Shown: positions 21,501-31,191, counted from the first letter of the stretch. The stretch: 64,000 bases of DNA from Diadema setosum (GCF_964275005.1 NC_092697.1:17758638-17822637), one strand, 5' to 3'. Numbers and translations are program-made. Notes: generated from the sequence alone by a model not told the origin.

Positions 21501-24500
21501 CTCATTTCTGTTGGGTTATTAGACTATGTTTGCCAGGAACGGAATTGGTTCGTCTAATGCAGTTGGCATTTGTGTTGGGGTTAGATATTCAGTGTATACT
21601 TGATTCTCTTTGCCTCATCAGAAGATTTATTACGTATATTTACATGATTTACATTAATCATTTGACGGATTGAAATCATCTTATCACAAAATCATCACAA
21701 TGGGCTAAATAGATTTGAAAAGAAATCCAATTAACATTACCTCAATAATATTGCAAATATCATCTGACATTGATTCCAGCGTCAAGTATATAAGACATTG
21801 GAAAGTGTACTTGATGGTGTTACAAGACAACAAAAAAAAAAAAAAAAAAAAATAGAGAAAATTTCTGAAATCATCGATTCATTTTGTGAAAATAACTTTT
21901 ACAAATAAGATTGGACATGTTATGTTTAAGATTAGCATAATTTGTAAATTTTCCTCGAAATATCGTCGGTGAAAAAAAAAAATGAAACTTTTATACTAGA
22001 CAAAAATTATGCGAAGTTGAAAAAAAAAGTATCATCATCAGTTTGATACCATTGCAAAAATGGTTTTATTACGAATTGAGATGTCTCGATGAGACGTAGT
22101 TTTTATCGATGTATAATCATGGAAACGAGATAAGAAATTCACAAGATCAAACTAGAGGTAAATGTAATGGCGACAGGGAGCCATACCTCATCTTAGAGCC
22201 GTGCGGTCCTAAAGGCATGGAATAGGAGGAACAAAAGGCAACAAAACAGCAGCCAACGGAACTTGACATGGTTCAGTCGAAAATATTTATCACGAAGTTG
22301 AATTGTCAGAATTAACAAATTGTAGAGAGACTAAAGAGGCGAAGACGATATTGTTTACGTTGCTGTGTTAATCAATGTCTCCTTGACTTTAAGCTACAGA
22401 TTTAACATCGTTCTACGATTTTCTACATATATGCGATAGGAAAACTTTGGGCTGATTCTCTCTTTTCGAAGAAATTTGTTTCAAATGGTTCAAGACTTTT
22501 CAATATCATTTTTATAGTGAAAGAAACATGACTTTCGAAATAATTCAATATACGTGTACAATGTGTGCTTATCCTAGCGTCGCCTGAAGGTTGAGGATCT
22601 TGTAATCATTCGCATGAAAGCATCGATTTTATGAATAAACAAAACAAATAAACGGAGACATATTACAATTAAGCAGCCAAACTCTCCTCTTAAACTCTTA
22701 ATGAACATGTAGACATAATTGGAAATGTTTAGTGTGGTAAATTAAAGTGAAAGCAGTAGAGTAACTTTGCTGGCAGGTTAAAGTCTCTCAGAGAATTTTG
22801 AATGGGAACCACATCGGCTTTCAGAAATCAGATCAATAAACCTAGTATTATTATAATTTGGTCACTATGAAGGCTGACATTCAGGTAAAAACGAAGGTAC
22901 GTCTAGATGCATTTCGTTGGGACAAAGGTATACATGTAATACATTTTCGTGAATGAATAACGCTACTACTCGAAGAATATTCATTATAAGCTGCATTTGT
23001 GATAATACAGTGCAGCGGTAACTAGAGACTCAGATTAATGTCAATTGATTATAGCGACACATACTGTATACGATGTACATGTGTCTCACGATATTTATGT
23101 ATCTATAATCGAATCCCTGTTGAATGACTTGATTTGAAATCTAGGATGGGCATGGTTCGTGTTTAATATAAAAGGAGTGCTGGTCGTGTGTCTCAGAAGA
23201 CAAAAGTGGTCCGCATTGAATTTATTGAAGAGGCCGCCAGGAAGACTTACATTGACCTACAACGATACATTCAATATACAGTAGTTGATATGGAAATGAT
23301 TTTTTTTTTTTCATTTTCATTCCCGATTTATGTCTTCAGCTTTGTTACAGGTACGCATACTTGCTGTACGAGCTGAAATTTTCGCGTACAGATATTTTCG
23401 CGAATTGCTACTTGGAGGACATTTGCGCGTGTTGTTAATTTCGCGGTTGCGACGGTCTAACTGAACGTAACTATTTGCGCGTTGTTATTTTCGCGTGTTG
23501 TTATTTTCGCGGTTCAAAGGCGATTCGCGAAATTCGCGAAAATAAAACCACCGCGAAAATTTCAGCTCGTACAGAGTACTATAATACACCTATATAGTAC
23601 CGTGTACCGTGCATCATTATGGATTTAATTCAGATTGTACTTTTCATATCGTCAACTGTTTCAGTGTCATAAGAAAAATTCAATAAAAGAGGCGTTCATG
23701 TTTAGGACGTGTGGGTTTCATTTTTGTTAAGCCCTGCTGTATGCGCAATTGCGATTTGCTTGTTTATTTGTACGTATATGCATCGGGAAAGCCCAAAGAA
23801 AATGTCGTATATGCAATGTAGATGAAAAGACGCATTTATGTCTTATCGTGAGCTCTTGTGGAGTTACCCGTTGTACTGTTTATCAGTGTAAGTCCATTAG
23901 CTATAAAATATATGGTTTGATTCCTTTTAACATACTGTAGTTATAATTACTGACATTGGTTTGGAACAATAAACGTTTTCATTACTTTGATGCAGGAAGG
24001 AAAGCCAACATATATGGAAAATCAAAAGGAGCTCATGGTGCTCGCCAGTTTTTCAAGTTTTTTTAATTCTTTGAAAAGACAGGAAATCATTCTCAATACG
24101 CATCTGTTTACGTTTCTCGCGAAAACACACACACAACACACCAAAAAAAAATCAAAATGAAGATGGTCATTTTTTTTTTAGCGATTTCTACCCTTATGCA
24201 AATTATAAAATGTGAGTGTGTGTATGTGGTGTGTGTGTGTGTGTGTGTGTGTAAAGTTGTTGAGTGCATAGTCAAACCTGCCTTGGTGGCCACCTGCCGT
24301 ATACGGCTATTTAAGAGAGAGAAAAAAAAAAAAATAAGAATCCCCTGAGAGAAACTTATATCAAAGACCCTAGTGTGCATTAAGCGGCCACTAATTTTGT
24401 ATCCCGCGGTAGATTTTGAGCTGTATATAGCGACCATGCTCAGTATATAATAGGGCCTGTATGTAACGCCTCTGCCGATTCGATAATTCAGCGTACTTTT

Positions 24501-27500
24501 CTGCTCTGCAGCCATGGCGGTCATGCATGGCGAGAACAGTTCAGTAATGGCCACCACCATGTATTCGCCCGTCATTCATGCATATATTATTATAGTGATG
24601 CTCTCGTGAAAAGCTTGCTTTAATTTGAATGTATAGATTAATACGTGTAATTGTATGTGATACACACAGCAAAATATCCGAGGATCTGTCTTTAGCGGCC
24701 ACCTGTCCTTATCAATGGTCCTTATCCGTCACTTTTCGTATCTCTATGGTGGAACAGGTTTGACTGTATGTGCGCGCCCATGTGTTTTTCAAGTAGTGTA
24801 TTACAATCATGTGCTGTCATCGCTGGATAGGTGAACTTAAAAAATTATATGAGTTGTCACAGTTTGGAACAATGTAAAGACAATTTAAAGAGACTTCCCC
24901 ATTTTTATTTTTGTGGCGTTAGGAACGAGTTCATTATCTACTGGCACCTGGTTCATAGAGGCAGTGCGAATATCACCCTTAACATACAGTAGTAGAGGAG
25001 ATGAAGTAGTACTTCGCATCCAAAAACGATTTTTTTTTTTTTTTTATTAGAGCTTCACTTATTTTAGAAGTTTCTTTATCTATATAGTTCCCCTACTGTG
25101 ACATTAAATCAGGGACTGTTGTAGACTTCATTTCTAATGTTGACGGCACATGTATAACTACTTAAAAGTAAGTGAATGAATAGATAACTAACTAAAGTAA
25201 ATGGATATAGGTAAATAAATATAGATAATAAAGAAATAAATATTAGCTTTTGAAGGGGTTGTCCAATTTTCCTCAAAATTCAGTGATGTGTTCATTTGAT
25301 ATTTCTGCGTTCACTGAATCAGCATTATGCATTAGGGATATTCTTTTCAGTCATGAACAGTGACGTCCGCATCATAATATGAGGGATCGTCATTTTAGCC
25401 GAAAGTAGTGATGGCCTGAGAATTAGCGGATGTTTCCCCTTTAGGTCAATCAAATGCTTCCCCTCAAAATGTTTTGTGGTTGTGACTATAGTGATGTATA
25501 TTTAACCAGCAGCATGTAGATACATGTATGTTTTTAAAAATAGTTTGTGAGACTTTTCACAAACAAAAGATATAAATAATGTAGAACGATGTCATGTAAT
25601 TCATATAGATTAATTATTCTAATGACCTGATGTCACTGATTTTAAGATTACAAGGCAGAACTTAGTTATTTCGGCCTAATTTGAACAACTGATGCAGTTG
25701 GTCTGTTATGTTTCCCATGAGACTATATATTTAACTGTACAAATGGATTGCTAACAATCGCTGATTCTCGATCGGATAATCATCAAAGAAATGAACATCT
25801 TATACAATGATTATCTTAGCTGAAAATTGATAAAAGCATGTATACCTGCAGTTGGACATAAGGTGTAAGAAGTATGAATGTAAGAAGTATGTGTCGCCGA
25901 GATTCTGTACGTCACAATGCAGAGCTACTAAAGACGCATTATCAATTCAGTTGTTTGTGTCCTTTGTTGCCATGGTTATAGATACGTCAGGGAATTACTC
26001 GGCATCTTGGTTTGCGGCCGCATCGTCGACTACGACGCGGTATCTGACACCTTCTTTCTCCCTTTCCATCGCCGCTCATTTTTCATACCAGGAAATATCG
26101 AGCATGAGATTCCAATCGGAATTGGACATGTTACATCATTATCTTATGCCGTCAATGACGTGAGGGAATGTTTCTCGCCAAATGACCCTCGAGGTGGGTA
26201 ATTCAATCTTATTCTCACTTTTGATATAATGCATTACTGTAAAAGTACCGCATGCACCCCCCCCCCCAAAAAAAAAAAAAAGAAATACAGCGGGACCCTC
26301 CGCAAAGATAACTTTAAGTGAGTCAATTCAAATACAATTTCAGGGTATGAAACTATAATTATTACCCACATCTTACAGAAAACCCCATCCGATTTGCTTT
26401 CAGTGGTCAAAGAGAAATGAGGAGTTTTGTAGAGAGCATGTCAGGAATCCCTTCCCTCCAAGTTCTGTCCATTGTGTTCACACATTATGCAGTTAAGTGC
26501 TAAACTTGGAAGAATCAGACCCATACTAGTAACATGCGTTACAACAATCCACATTTGTCTGTGACCACTTAACCAAACTGAATGGGGTTTTCTGCTTAAT
26601 ACATGTATAGCTAAGATGTTATTTTAAGGCCCTGAAGTGGCATTTAGACAGTTTGATCATATTGGATGTTATCAATGTGAAAATCCGATTTTGTTTATTT
26701 ATTTACATTTTTGATTTTTCTATTTCTTTATTATTTTTAATTATATATTTATTTTTTATTTTATTTATTTTTATTTATTTATTTTTTTATTTTTTTTTAT
26801 TTATCTATTTTTTTTTATTTATTTATTTATTTTTATTTTTTTTTTGGGGGGGGGGTACATAGTGTATAATTTTATACGCCCAAAATGTATATACTTGATA
26901 CACTAATTGTAGCTGTACGTAAGCTCTCGTAATGAGAATAGCCATGGGGAAAACTTATTTTCCATAATGTTAGCGCTCTTTTGGGAGAAGCAAGACAATT
27001 ATTACAAGCACATATAATGAGGTGTGTAGCGGTATCAGATAAGATTCCATCTATTGGATGTCGCGTTTGACAAGACTTGCATTATGGTGTGTTATGGTTT
27101 CAAAAGTTTGTTCGCAATTGAAAACAAGAAGGCTATATGTAGCTTTTATAAATTTCTTCCAATCTTGATATATCACTCTAGCTGTAACAGACTAGTTGAA
27201 CAGGTACACTTCTACTATATGCATACGTTAGACGTGTCAGTCATTCCTTGCACATGTATCTATTCCCCGTGGAGAAACGTGAAGCTTGCACATAATAATT
27301 AAAATTTTTGTATGTCATAAAGCTCTGTATGTGAATCCGCTGTGATCGCAGCAAGAAACTTGGAAGATTGAATACTTAATAGTAAGAAACTTAAGAAGAT
27401 CCCAACAGTAAAGATGCATATTTGGGGAGAAAAAAGAGGCTTTTCTGAGTAATAGTTTGTGCATTTTTCCCTTTTCCTTGAAGGTCTATCAAATGAACAT

Positions 27501-28804
27501 TTCTCCTATATGCCTGAAATGAGCTCTCTACGCTTTCAGCACTATCTACTAGACGAGTTAAAGGATTTCCCAGGACTTCATGAACAGCTCGGTATGTCCG
27601 GGTCATTCACGCAGGAGGCGATGAATATCCGAAAGGTCGAAGTACACCCAATAAATCTCTTAAGCACACAGAAAAATATGTATTGCATGCACCAACACTT
27701 TTACAATGTTGTCAAGTACGTGTACTATAAATACAAGTACACAATGTATTGTTGTTTTGTTTTGAGCCACCCCCCCCCCCCCCAGCGATAAATATTCCTC
27801 CATTACAGTTTATCGGTTTATTATATTTATCACACCCATTTACACTACAAATGTTGGTTGTTTTTTTTATGTTGGTGTCATAACAGCCAACACAGTACAT
27901 TTTGTTAAGCATGAAAAGTCTTGGGGTTTACCTTTCTTATGTGCTTGTATTTAACTTTTAGTGTAGGCCTATACACTATAATTATGCAATGCTACTTATT
28001 GTATGTAATAGATGTGGCCAGGAAGTTTATAAAGGGGGCTTTTGATTACGTGTATACAGATGTACGTCCATTTAAGTGTCATCACTCTTCATCTGTTGTC
28101 AATATTATGAAATAATGACGTCATCTCAGCCAGATTTATGATTTTGAGCTTCCTGCTGCGACTTATGTATAGAAGGCCTATACATGTATTCACATAACTG
28201 ACATAAATTTATTTTCATGAAATGTCAACCATCATAATACATTGCTTTCACATACACAGAATCAGGCATTCAGGTACTGGACTTGGCGTGCGGGCCCGGT
28301 TCTGCCTCGATCCTAATGGCCAAGCATTACCCCACAAGTCGCTTCATGGGCCTCGACATCAGTCCTGACGTCATAGTCAAGGCAGAAGAGGCGGCCAAGG
28401 GTCTACCGAACGTGGAGTTTCAGTGCGTTTCCGCCGAAGGACTCCCTTCGGAATTATCGGAGAAATTCGACTTTCTGTTCATCTACAATGCCATTCACGA
28501 CTGCTTTCACCCGGAGAAGGCCGTAAGAGAAGCTTTCCGAGTCCTGAAACCCGGAGCAAAGGTTAGCGTCCTAAATGTTGATATGAATTGAAGTACATGT
28601 ATAAGTTATGTGAAAGCGGTTTTGATAACTAATGGTTAGAGGAAAAAAGGCTACGCATTTTTATTATCTTGAAGTGCGTGCACCGTGAGGATTTCCTTGC
28701 TGTAGGCCATGCCCTCTGATGAATACGACGGCAAAGTACCGTAGGCATCCTTCTTCTTTCCCAAGTAGTTTTTAGAAATTTTCATTCGCACACATTATGT
28801 AGTC

Positions 28805-28848
<44 letters not shown>

Positions 28849-29964
28849 GTACACAATTACAAAAAAAGACTAACAAGCACAATTATAACGTTTTACTAGT
28901 TTCAAAATAATTTCCGTGGGTAATATACCATTTTTATAGGCTTGGCCCTACTGGAAAGAAGACTGCAGAGTCCCACAGTGTGAAGACATTGTGAACACAG
29001 TGTGAAGAGATTCCACACTGAAATTCGAGCATATTGTGAACACATTCTGAATCATCAATTCGCAGTGTCGAACAAAACATCACTGTGTAAACTCTCCGTG
29101 AAAAACCACTCCACAGTGTGAAATCAACTTCATTCTGTTAAATTCGAGTGTTTTCACATTGTCGATTATGGCATTGTGAATAGATTGTGAACACACCGTG
29201 GAGTACTGAGTTCTTTCCAGTAGGGAGGACATCCAACAAAGAATGATCATCAGGGGCGGATCCAGGAATTCCCTCAAAAAAAAAAAAGGGGGGGGGCTTT
29301 ACAAAATTAAAGGTTGCGCACGCACCCCTTCCCTCCATTTTCCCTTTGTTTTTATTTAACTGATTATTTTAGTACTGTAGCCTTCATGCCATTATTACTG
29401 AGGCAATTTAGCATTCAAAGAAGGCATACGCTATCGAAATGGGGACATATCTATTGTGGGCGACATTAATTCTGTACATCATTATTAACTCAGCTTTATG
29501 GTAGACGTCCGTTGCAGGTAAATGGAAGAATGATAAGGCCCATTTCATATCAGATTACATTATTTTGTCGTGAAGTACTTCGGCAAGAAACATAATTTTT
29601 GCTGGTTGTTTACTTATATAGGCCTATACTGTGTTTTTCCCCTCTGTTAACATTTGCATTAACCCCTGTGTAGGCCATGATTCAAGAGCCCTACGCGAGA
29701 ACGAAACTGGCGGACAACGCTCAGGATCCATCGATGGCTTGTGTGTATACATACAGTCTGTATTGCTGCCTGCCTCAGGCGAACATACCGGACGATGCAG
29801 CGGGACTCGGGGCAGCGTGGGGCAAAGAAAGGTGTCAAGAAATGCTTGAAGGAGTGGGCTTCAAAGTAGTGTCCACAAAGCCAGGTTCTGGAAAGAAAAC
29901 GTGGTGTTTCCACTGCACCAAGCCGGAGAATGAAGATCATTCCGCAGGAGCAACAGCTCATTGA
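9400..29964 (+). CDS. SAM-dependent methyltransferase, Rv2258c-like, 5 exons
   Basis: Join 9400-9590, 25982-26193, 27484-27591, 28260-28561 and 29674-29964: 1104 nt, 367 aa plus stop, with every junction GT-AG and in frame. Residues about 10-120 resemble the winged-helix dimerisation domain that precedes the catalytic domain in this family (LKERYVRELLGILVCGRIVD spans the exon 1/2 junction). Residues 176-184 are motif I, VLDLACGPG, the SAM-binding glycine loop. LDIS at 202-205 carries the acidic residue expected to contact the ribose. The C-terminal AGLGAAWGKER block is typical of the family. The length is usual for Rv2258c-like proteins, which are common in bacteria and occur patchily in invertebrates; their substrates are generally unknown, and nothing here identifies one. 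The protein is presumably cytosolic, as no signal peptide or membrane segment is seen. The start at 9400 is the first ATG in frame; no intact longer N-terminus is visible. Intron 1 is 16.4 kb and holds another gene. Confidence 0.88.
9652..10127. mobile_element. Inverted-repeat element (AAAGGGGCATTCCAGACG), copy 1
   Basis: Left end TTAAAGGGGCATTCCAGACG, right end TCCGGAGGTCTCCTTTAA, with GATTTTCATAATTTCA against TCTGAAAATCAT just inside. Lies 61 bp after methyltransferase exon 1. Copy 2 is at 46845-47310. Confidence 0.8.
10022..10313. repeat. 147-bp tandem duplication
   Basis: 10022-10168 and 10169-10313 are nearly identical (a TA dinucleotide and a few bases differ). The unit runs from TCCTTCGTCCCAATCACTAT to CTTGGTTTTG and so takes in the right end of the element at 9652-10127 plus flanking DNA. 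Confidence 0.85.
10339..10431. repeat. Near-perfect hairpin
   Basis: Arms of about 42 bp: CTGTCTTCGTTTTCAATCCA pairs with TGGATTGATAAATGTAAACG and GAAGACAG. The centre is GACGTGTCTCGAGACACGTC with no loop. Confidence 0.8.
10818..11216. mobile_element. Foldback element (ATCTCAGCCATT family)
   Basis: Starts ACCAATACAGTATTGGTGG, ends CCAAAACTATACGACCCC. Same internal order as 3684-4232 and 4716-5102. Confidence 0.7.
11226..11560. mobile_element. CAAACCTG element, fragment
   Basis: Left end CAAACCTGACTTAGAGGCCAC, middle (CTGCAGCCCTGCCGGTCATG) shared with 24268-24769. The right end is not found. Confidence 0.55.
11590..11885. repeat. GT/G run and inverted fragment of the 989-bp element
   Basis: After a GT microsatellite and a G run, 11640-11840 is the reverse-complement relative of about 7600-7795 (CATATTTGGCACATGAGTAG, CAAGGTGACCTGTGGAGG). 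Confidence 0.6.
12060..12840 (+). mobile_element. Degraded LINE reverse-transcriptase C-terminus
   Basis: Pieces in shifting frames fit the end of a non-LTR reverse transcriptase: LVLPIALYGSED at about 12121, CMIYGETGRYKLLNTVNMRI at about 12255, CLNYRIYKESLTFEPYLV near 12560, and EFHYNVPVRVLSEERKVYIP followed by RPNTLK near 12725. Several stops and frame changes separate them, so the copy is old. The minus-strand frames here are shadows. Confidence 0.65.
13975..15476. mobile_element. TTCGGAATAACGAACC element, copy 2, inserted in copy A
   Basis: The left end GGTTACAGCTCGTTATTCCG is inverted at the right as CGGAATAACGAACAGCACCC. CCATGCTCC flanks it on both sides (13966-13974 and 15477-15485), an 8-9 bp target duplication as hAT-type elements make. 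It is itself split by 14141-15360. Confidence 0.82.
14141..15360. mobile_element. CTCACCTGAG element, copy B, inserted in the TTCGGA element
   Basis: Full copy from TAGCTCACCTGAGTCGAAGG to CTCAGGTGAGCGCGTGACC and GGTCTCTTG, with three 310-330 bp internal units (from about 14268, 14594 and 14925). Copy 1 of the host element shows the empty site CCCTTTTTCATTTTCGG. Confidence 0.82.
15551..15947 (+). repeat. Partial CTCACCTGAG unit and LINE tail
   Basis: 15618-15720 is one partial unit of the neighbouring element with a G run. 15760-15870 ends in GAAATAAAGTTCAAACTTC and a decayed AACTTC repeat, as LINE tails do. The 156-aa frame across it is not a gene. Confidence 0.5.
15948..17343. mobile_element. 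CTCACCTGAG element, copy C, 5'-truncated
   Basis: About four diverged units (CACCAAACTTCACAGGTAGC, CACCAAACTTGGCAGCTTGC and so on), closing with GATACTCAGGTGAGCGCGAG. More diverged than copies A and B. Confidence 0.7.
17344..18640 (+). promoter_or_regulatory. Probable 5' region of the Myb/SANT-like gene
   Basis: About 1.3 kb without a recognised repeat, between the repeat pile ending at 17343 and the start codon. It holds one TGACGTCA word near 17791 (the binding site of CREB/ATF proteins) and a TATATATA run near 18350. Both are weak evidence by themselves. No start site can be fixed from sequence. Confidence 0.3.
18641..19112 (+). CDS. Myb/SANT-like gene exon 1
   Basis: Encodes residues 1-157 with the complete DNA-binding domain. 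A second ATG in frame at residue 7 could also serve as the start. The frame runs about 50 nt past the donor before a stop, so an intron-retaining transcript would give a short domain-only protein. Confidence 0.8.
18641..21412 (+). CDS. Myb/SANT-like DNA-binding protein nested in methyltransferase intron 1
   Basis: Join 18641-19112 and 20781-21412: 367 aa plus stop. Residues 9-90 are a Myb/SANT-like domain of the MSANTD3/FSBP type (HFSDLEKQTLVQMV at the start, VEKKQND in the first helix, Trp49 in AWSDIAHRFN, Trp75 in KKLWDNIKTR). An acidic patch (EDDEMEDD) follows, then a Ser/Thr/Pro-rich linker, a basic cluster RKRPR near residue 298 that may be a nuclear localisation signal, and a charged coiled coil from about 310 to 352. 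This domain order is usual for the family: DNA binding through the N-terminus and self-association through the C-terminus. Relatives include both host regulators and the Myb-like accessory protein of Harbinger transposons; no transposase lies nearby, so a host gene is favoured. Donor GAAG|GTATAT and acceptor CATTTACAG are in matching phase (G|AC = Asp). The target genes are unknown. Confidence 0.8.
19113..20780 (+). other. Intron of the Myb/SANT-like gene
   Basis: A single 1.67-kb intron. Its only recognisable content is the inverted-repeat element at 20267-20469. The rest is A/T-rich and shows no coding pattern. Confidence 0.7.
20267..20469. mobile_element. Inverted-repeat element with AGCACCTTTAAAGGTGCT
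   Basis: ACGCTCAGTAAAATAGGTTC at the left pairs with AGCCTATTTCTGAGCGT at the right. Internal AAAGGTGCA words repeat in both orientations. It lies in the Myb/SANT intron. Confidence 0.75.
20781..21412 (+). CDS. Myb/SANT-like gene exon 2
   Basis: Begins after ATTTACAG with the phase needed by exon 1 and runs to TGA at 21410-21412. Encodes the low-complexity linker, basic cluster and coiled coil (LERLQREECELRIKKLRMEM onward). Its G+C content is clearly higher than that of the flanking introns. Confidence 0.78.
21413..23363 (+). other. Intronic stretch without recognised content
   Basis: 3' flank of the Myb/SANT-like gene inside methyltransferase intron 1. A/T-rich, with an A run at 21832-21851. 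An AATAAA at about 22633 could end the Myb/SANT transcript. No other gene or repeat family is seen. Confidence 0.5.
23364..23574. mobile_element. TTTTCGCG inverted-repeat element
   Basis: A 211-bp element with 23-bp ends: CTGTACGAGCTGAAATTTTC and GAAAATTTCAGCTCGTACAG. The inside is made of TTTTCGCG and GCGTGTTGTTA words. Confidence 0.85.
24268..24769. mobile_element. AGTCAAACCTG inverted-repeat element
   Basis: Left ATAGTCAAACCTGCCTTGGT, right CAGGTTTGACTGTAT. The repeated GGCCACCTG words match 11226-11560. A GT microsatellite lies just before it (24222-24252). Confidence 0.75.
24770..25981 (+). other. Intron stretch, nothing recognised
   Basis: A/T-rich end of methyltransferase intron 1 with a T run at 25031-25046. 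No gene and no copy of the window's repeat families. Confidence 0.5.
25982..26193 (+). CDS. Methyltransferase exon 2
   Basis: Follows acceptor TTATAG and ends at CTCGAG|GTGGGT. Its first base completes AGA (Arg64) from exon 1, and it then encodes residues 65-134, including YVRELLGILVCGRIVDYD. The phase match across a 16-kb gap, together with family similarity on both sides of the junction, supports joining the two exons. Confidence 0.87.
26194..27483 (+). other. Methyltransferase intron 2
   Basis: Holds a C/A run near 26258-26281 and an A/T-only stretch of ATTTATTT type at about 26690-26845 ending in a G run. Otherwise nothing recognised. Confidence 0.6.
27484..27591 (+). CDS. Methyltransferase exon 3
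   Basis: Acceptor CCTTGAAG, donor CTCG|GTATGT. Encodes the helical linker from about residue 135 to 170 (SNEHFSYMPEMSSLRFQHYL) that leads into the Rossmann fold. Phases match both neighbours. Confidence 0.85.
28260..28561 (+). CDS. Methyltransferase exon 4 (SAM-binding core)
   Basis: Acceptor ACACAG, donor GCAAAG|GTTAGC. Encodes residues 171-271 with motif I (VLDLACGPG), LDIS, and the post-motif stretch FDFLFIYNAIHDCFHPEKAV followed by AFRVLKPGAK. Retaining the next intron would add nine residues (VSVLNVDMN) and then a stop at 28589-28591. Splicing at 28562 gives exactly the length expected for the family between the proline-glycine turn and the next helix. Confidence 0.88.
28808..28846 (+). 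repeat. Poly(A) run of 39 bases
   Basis: Uninterrupted A run in methyltransferase intron 4. No retroposed gene body is visible before it. Confidence 0.9.
28946..29225. mobile_element. CCCTACTGGAAAGAA inverted-repeat element
   Basis: A 280-bp element. The left end CCCTACTGGAAAGAAGACTG pairs with the right end GTTCTTTCCAGTAGGG. The inside repeats CACAGTGTGAA and ATTGTGAACACA in both orientations. Lies in methyltransferase intron 4. Confidence 0.82.
29251..29338. mobile_element. GGCGGATCCAGG element, partial
   Basis: Starts CAGGGGCGGATCCAGGAATT and includes TACAAAATTAAAGG. Only one end is present. Fuller copies are at 31192-31335, 58108-58264 and 63121-63273. Confidence 0.65.
29674..29964 (+). 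CDS. Methyltransferase exon 5 (stop codon)
   Basis: Acceptor CTGTGTAG. Encodes residues 272-367 ending in TGA at 29962-29964. It contains CVYTYSLYCCLPQANIPDDA and AGLGAAWGKERCQEMLEGVG, which fit the C-terminal part of Rv2258c-type enzymes. The last roughly 20 residues are polar and unlikely to be part of the fold. Confidence 0.87.
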   Translation, partial: AMIQEPYARTKLADNAQDPSMACVYTYSLYCCLPQANIPDDAAGLGAAWGKERCQEMLEGVGFKVVSTKPGSGKKTWCFHCTKPENEDHSAGATAH

Positions 29965-30567
29965 ACCCATGACGGACATCTTTTCGTACAAAGGCATAGG
30001 CGTGAATACATACCATAGTTGGCCGCTTTAAGTCAGACACACTATAGAAAACGAAGAGGCTGCTGTATGGAGCTGTAGAATGCTACCGAGGTTGCGGGAC
30101 TTTGGGGGCAGATTATCCGATACCCCTACTCCCACAGCTACTCCAGACAAGCATTGTCTGATATGGGTACCCCCCCCCCCCACACACACACACACACACA
30201 GAACACACGCGATCAAGACAAAACAGATTAATAGAAAAAAAAATGAAGAAATTATGATTAAATAAGGTCCCCCTCTAAAAAAAAAAAAAAAAAGGAGTTT
30301 AGTTTGTTTTATTTTTCTTCTTCCTTCTTTTTTTTCCCAAGGGAGAATGCTTATTGTTTTGACATCGATAACCTCCCGGTTTCTTTATACTGTACGTACC
30401 AGCTTAACATACATGGTTGTGTGCTTGAAGTTATACATGGCAAATTTGCCTCTCTGGTTCTCCATAATAAAAACGCGTTAGGGTAACGAACGAATAAACA
30501 TATTTTCTTGAGCTGTGTAGTATACTGGGGACCTGGGCATGAAAATGATTGCTGCTCACTGTTAACC

Positions 30568-30599
<32 letters not shown>

Positions 30600-31191
30600 T
30601 TGTCTTTCATGCTTTCTAAATGGTAAATTAATTTTGAGTTCAGTGATGTGATGTTTGATATAATTACTTTATTCTGGGAGATTGTTTCATTCAGTGACAA
30701 AGCGTTGTGAGAAAACATTTATAAGAAAAACCATTATTAGGCTTTTGCACCTGTTCTACGTCATCCGACACTTAGGTCCTTTAGTTCTACTGTTTGTTGA
30801 GTTCTGTTCTGAGCTTATTTCTCTTCTGTGAATCCCTTTTCAAGTAAGAGTGTCATATCTAGAAGCAATATTCCAATGATTTCTGTGGCTAGTTTTCATT
30901 AATATGGTATCGTTGATGTGATTGTTTCTTTTTTTTTAAACTTCCTAGGTTTTTGATTTTTGTTTTGTTTTTGTGGTGTGTTTTTTTTTTTTTTTTTTTT
31001 TGAGGGGGAGTTACCTTTTTGTGTTACTGCTTGTATATAGTATGGCTGATCTGCATGTACAAGGTATAGCGCTGTCATACAAATTTTGTAGCAAAGTTTT
31101 CTCTTTCATTCTGACTGAAAGGAGTCAACGTTCAACTCTTTCAGATCGACAGTATATTCTATTATAGATTTCTGCACAGATACCAGGGCTG
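29965..31191 (+). other. Intergenic, simple repeats
   Basis: CA repeat at about 30180-30200, CT repeat at 30571-30599, T run at 30980-31001. No gene recognised. Confidence 0.6.
30493..30498 (+). terminator. Possible polyadenylation signal of the methyltransferase gene
   Basis: First clean AATAAA on the + strand after the stop codon, about 530 bp downstream. The intervening sequence holds a CA repeat and A-rich runs and no other gene. Suggestive only, since the word is common in A/T-rich sequence. Confidence 0.25.
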
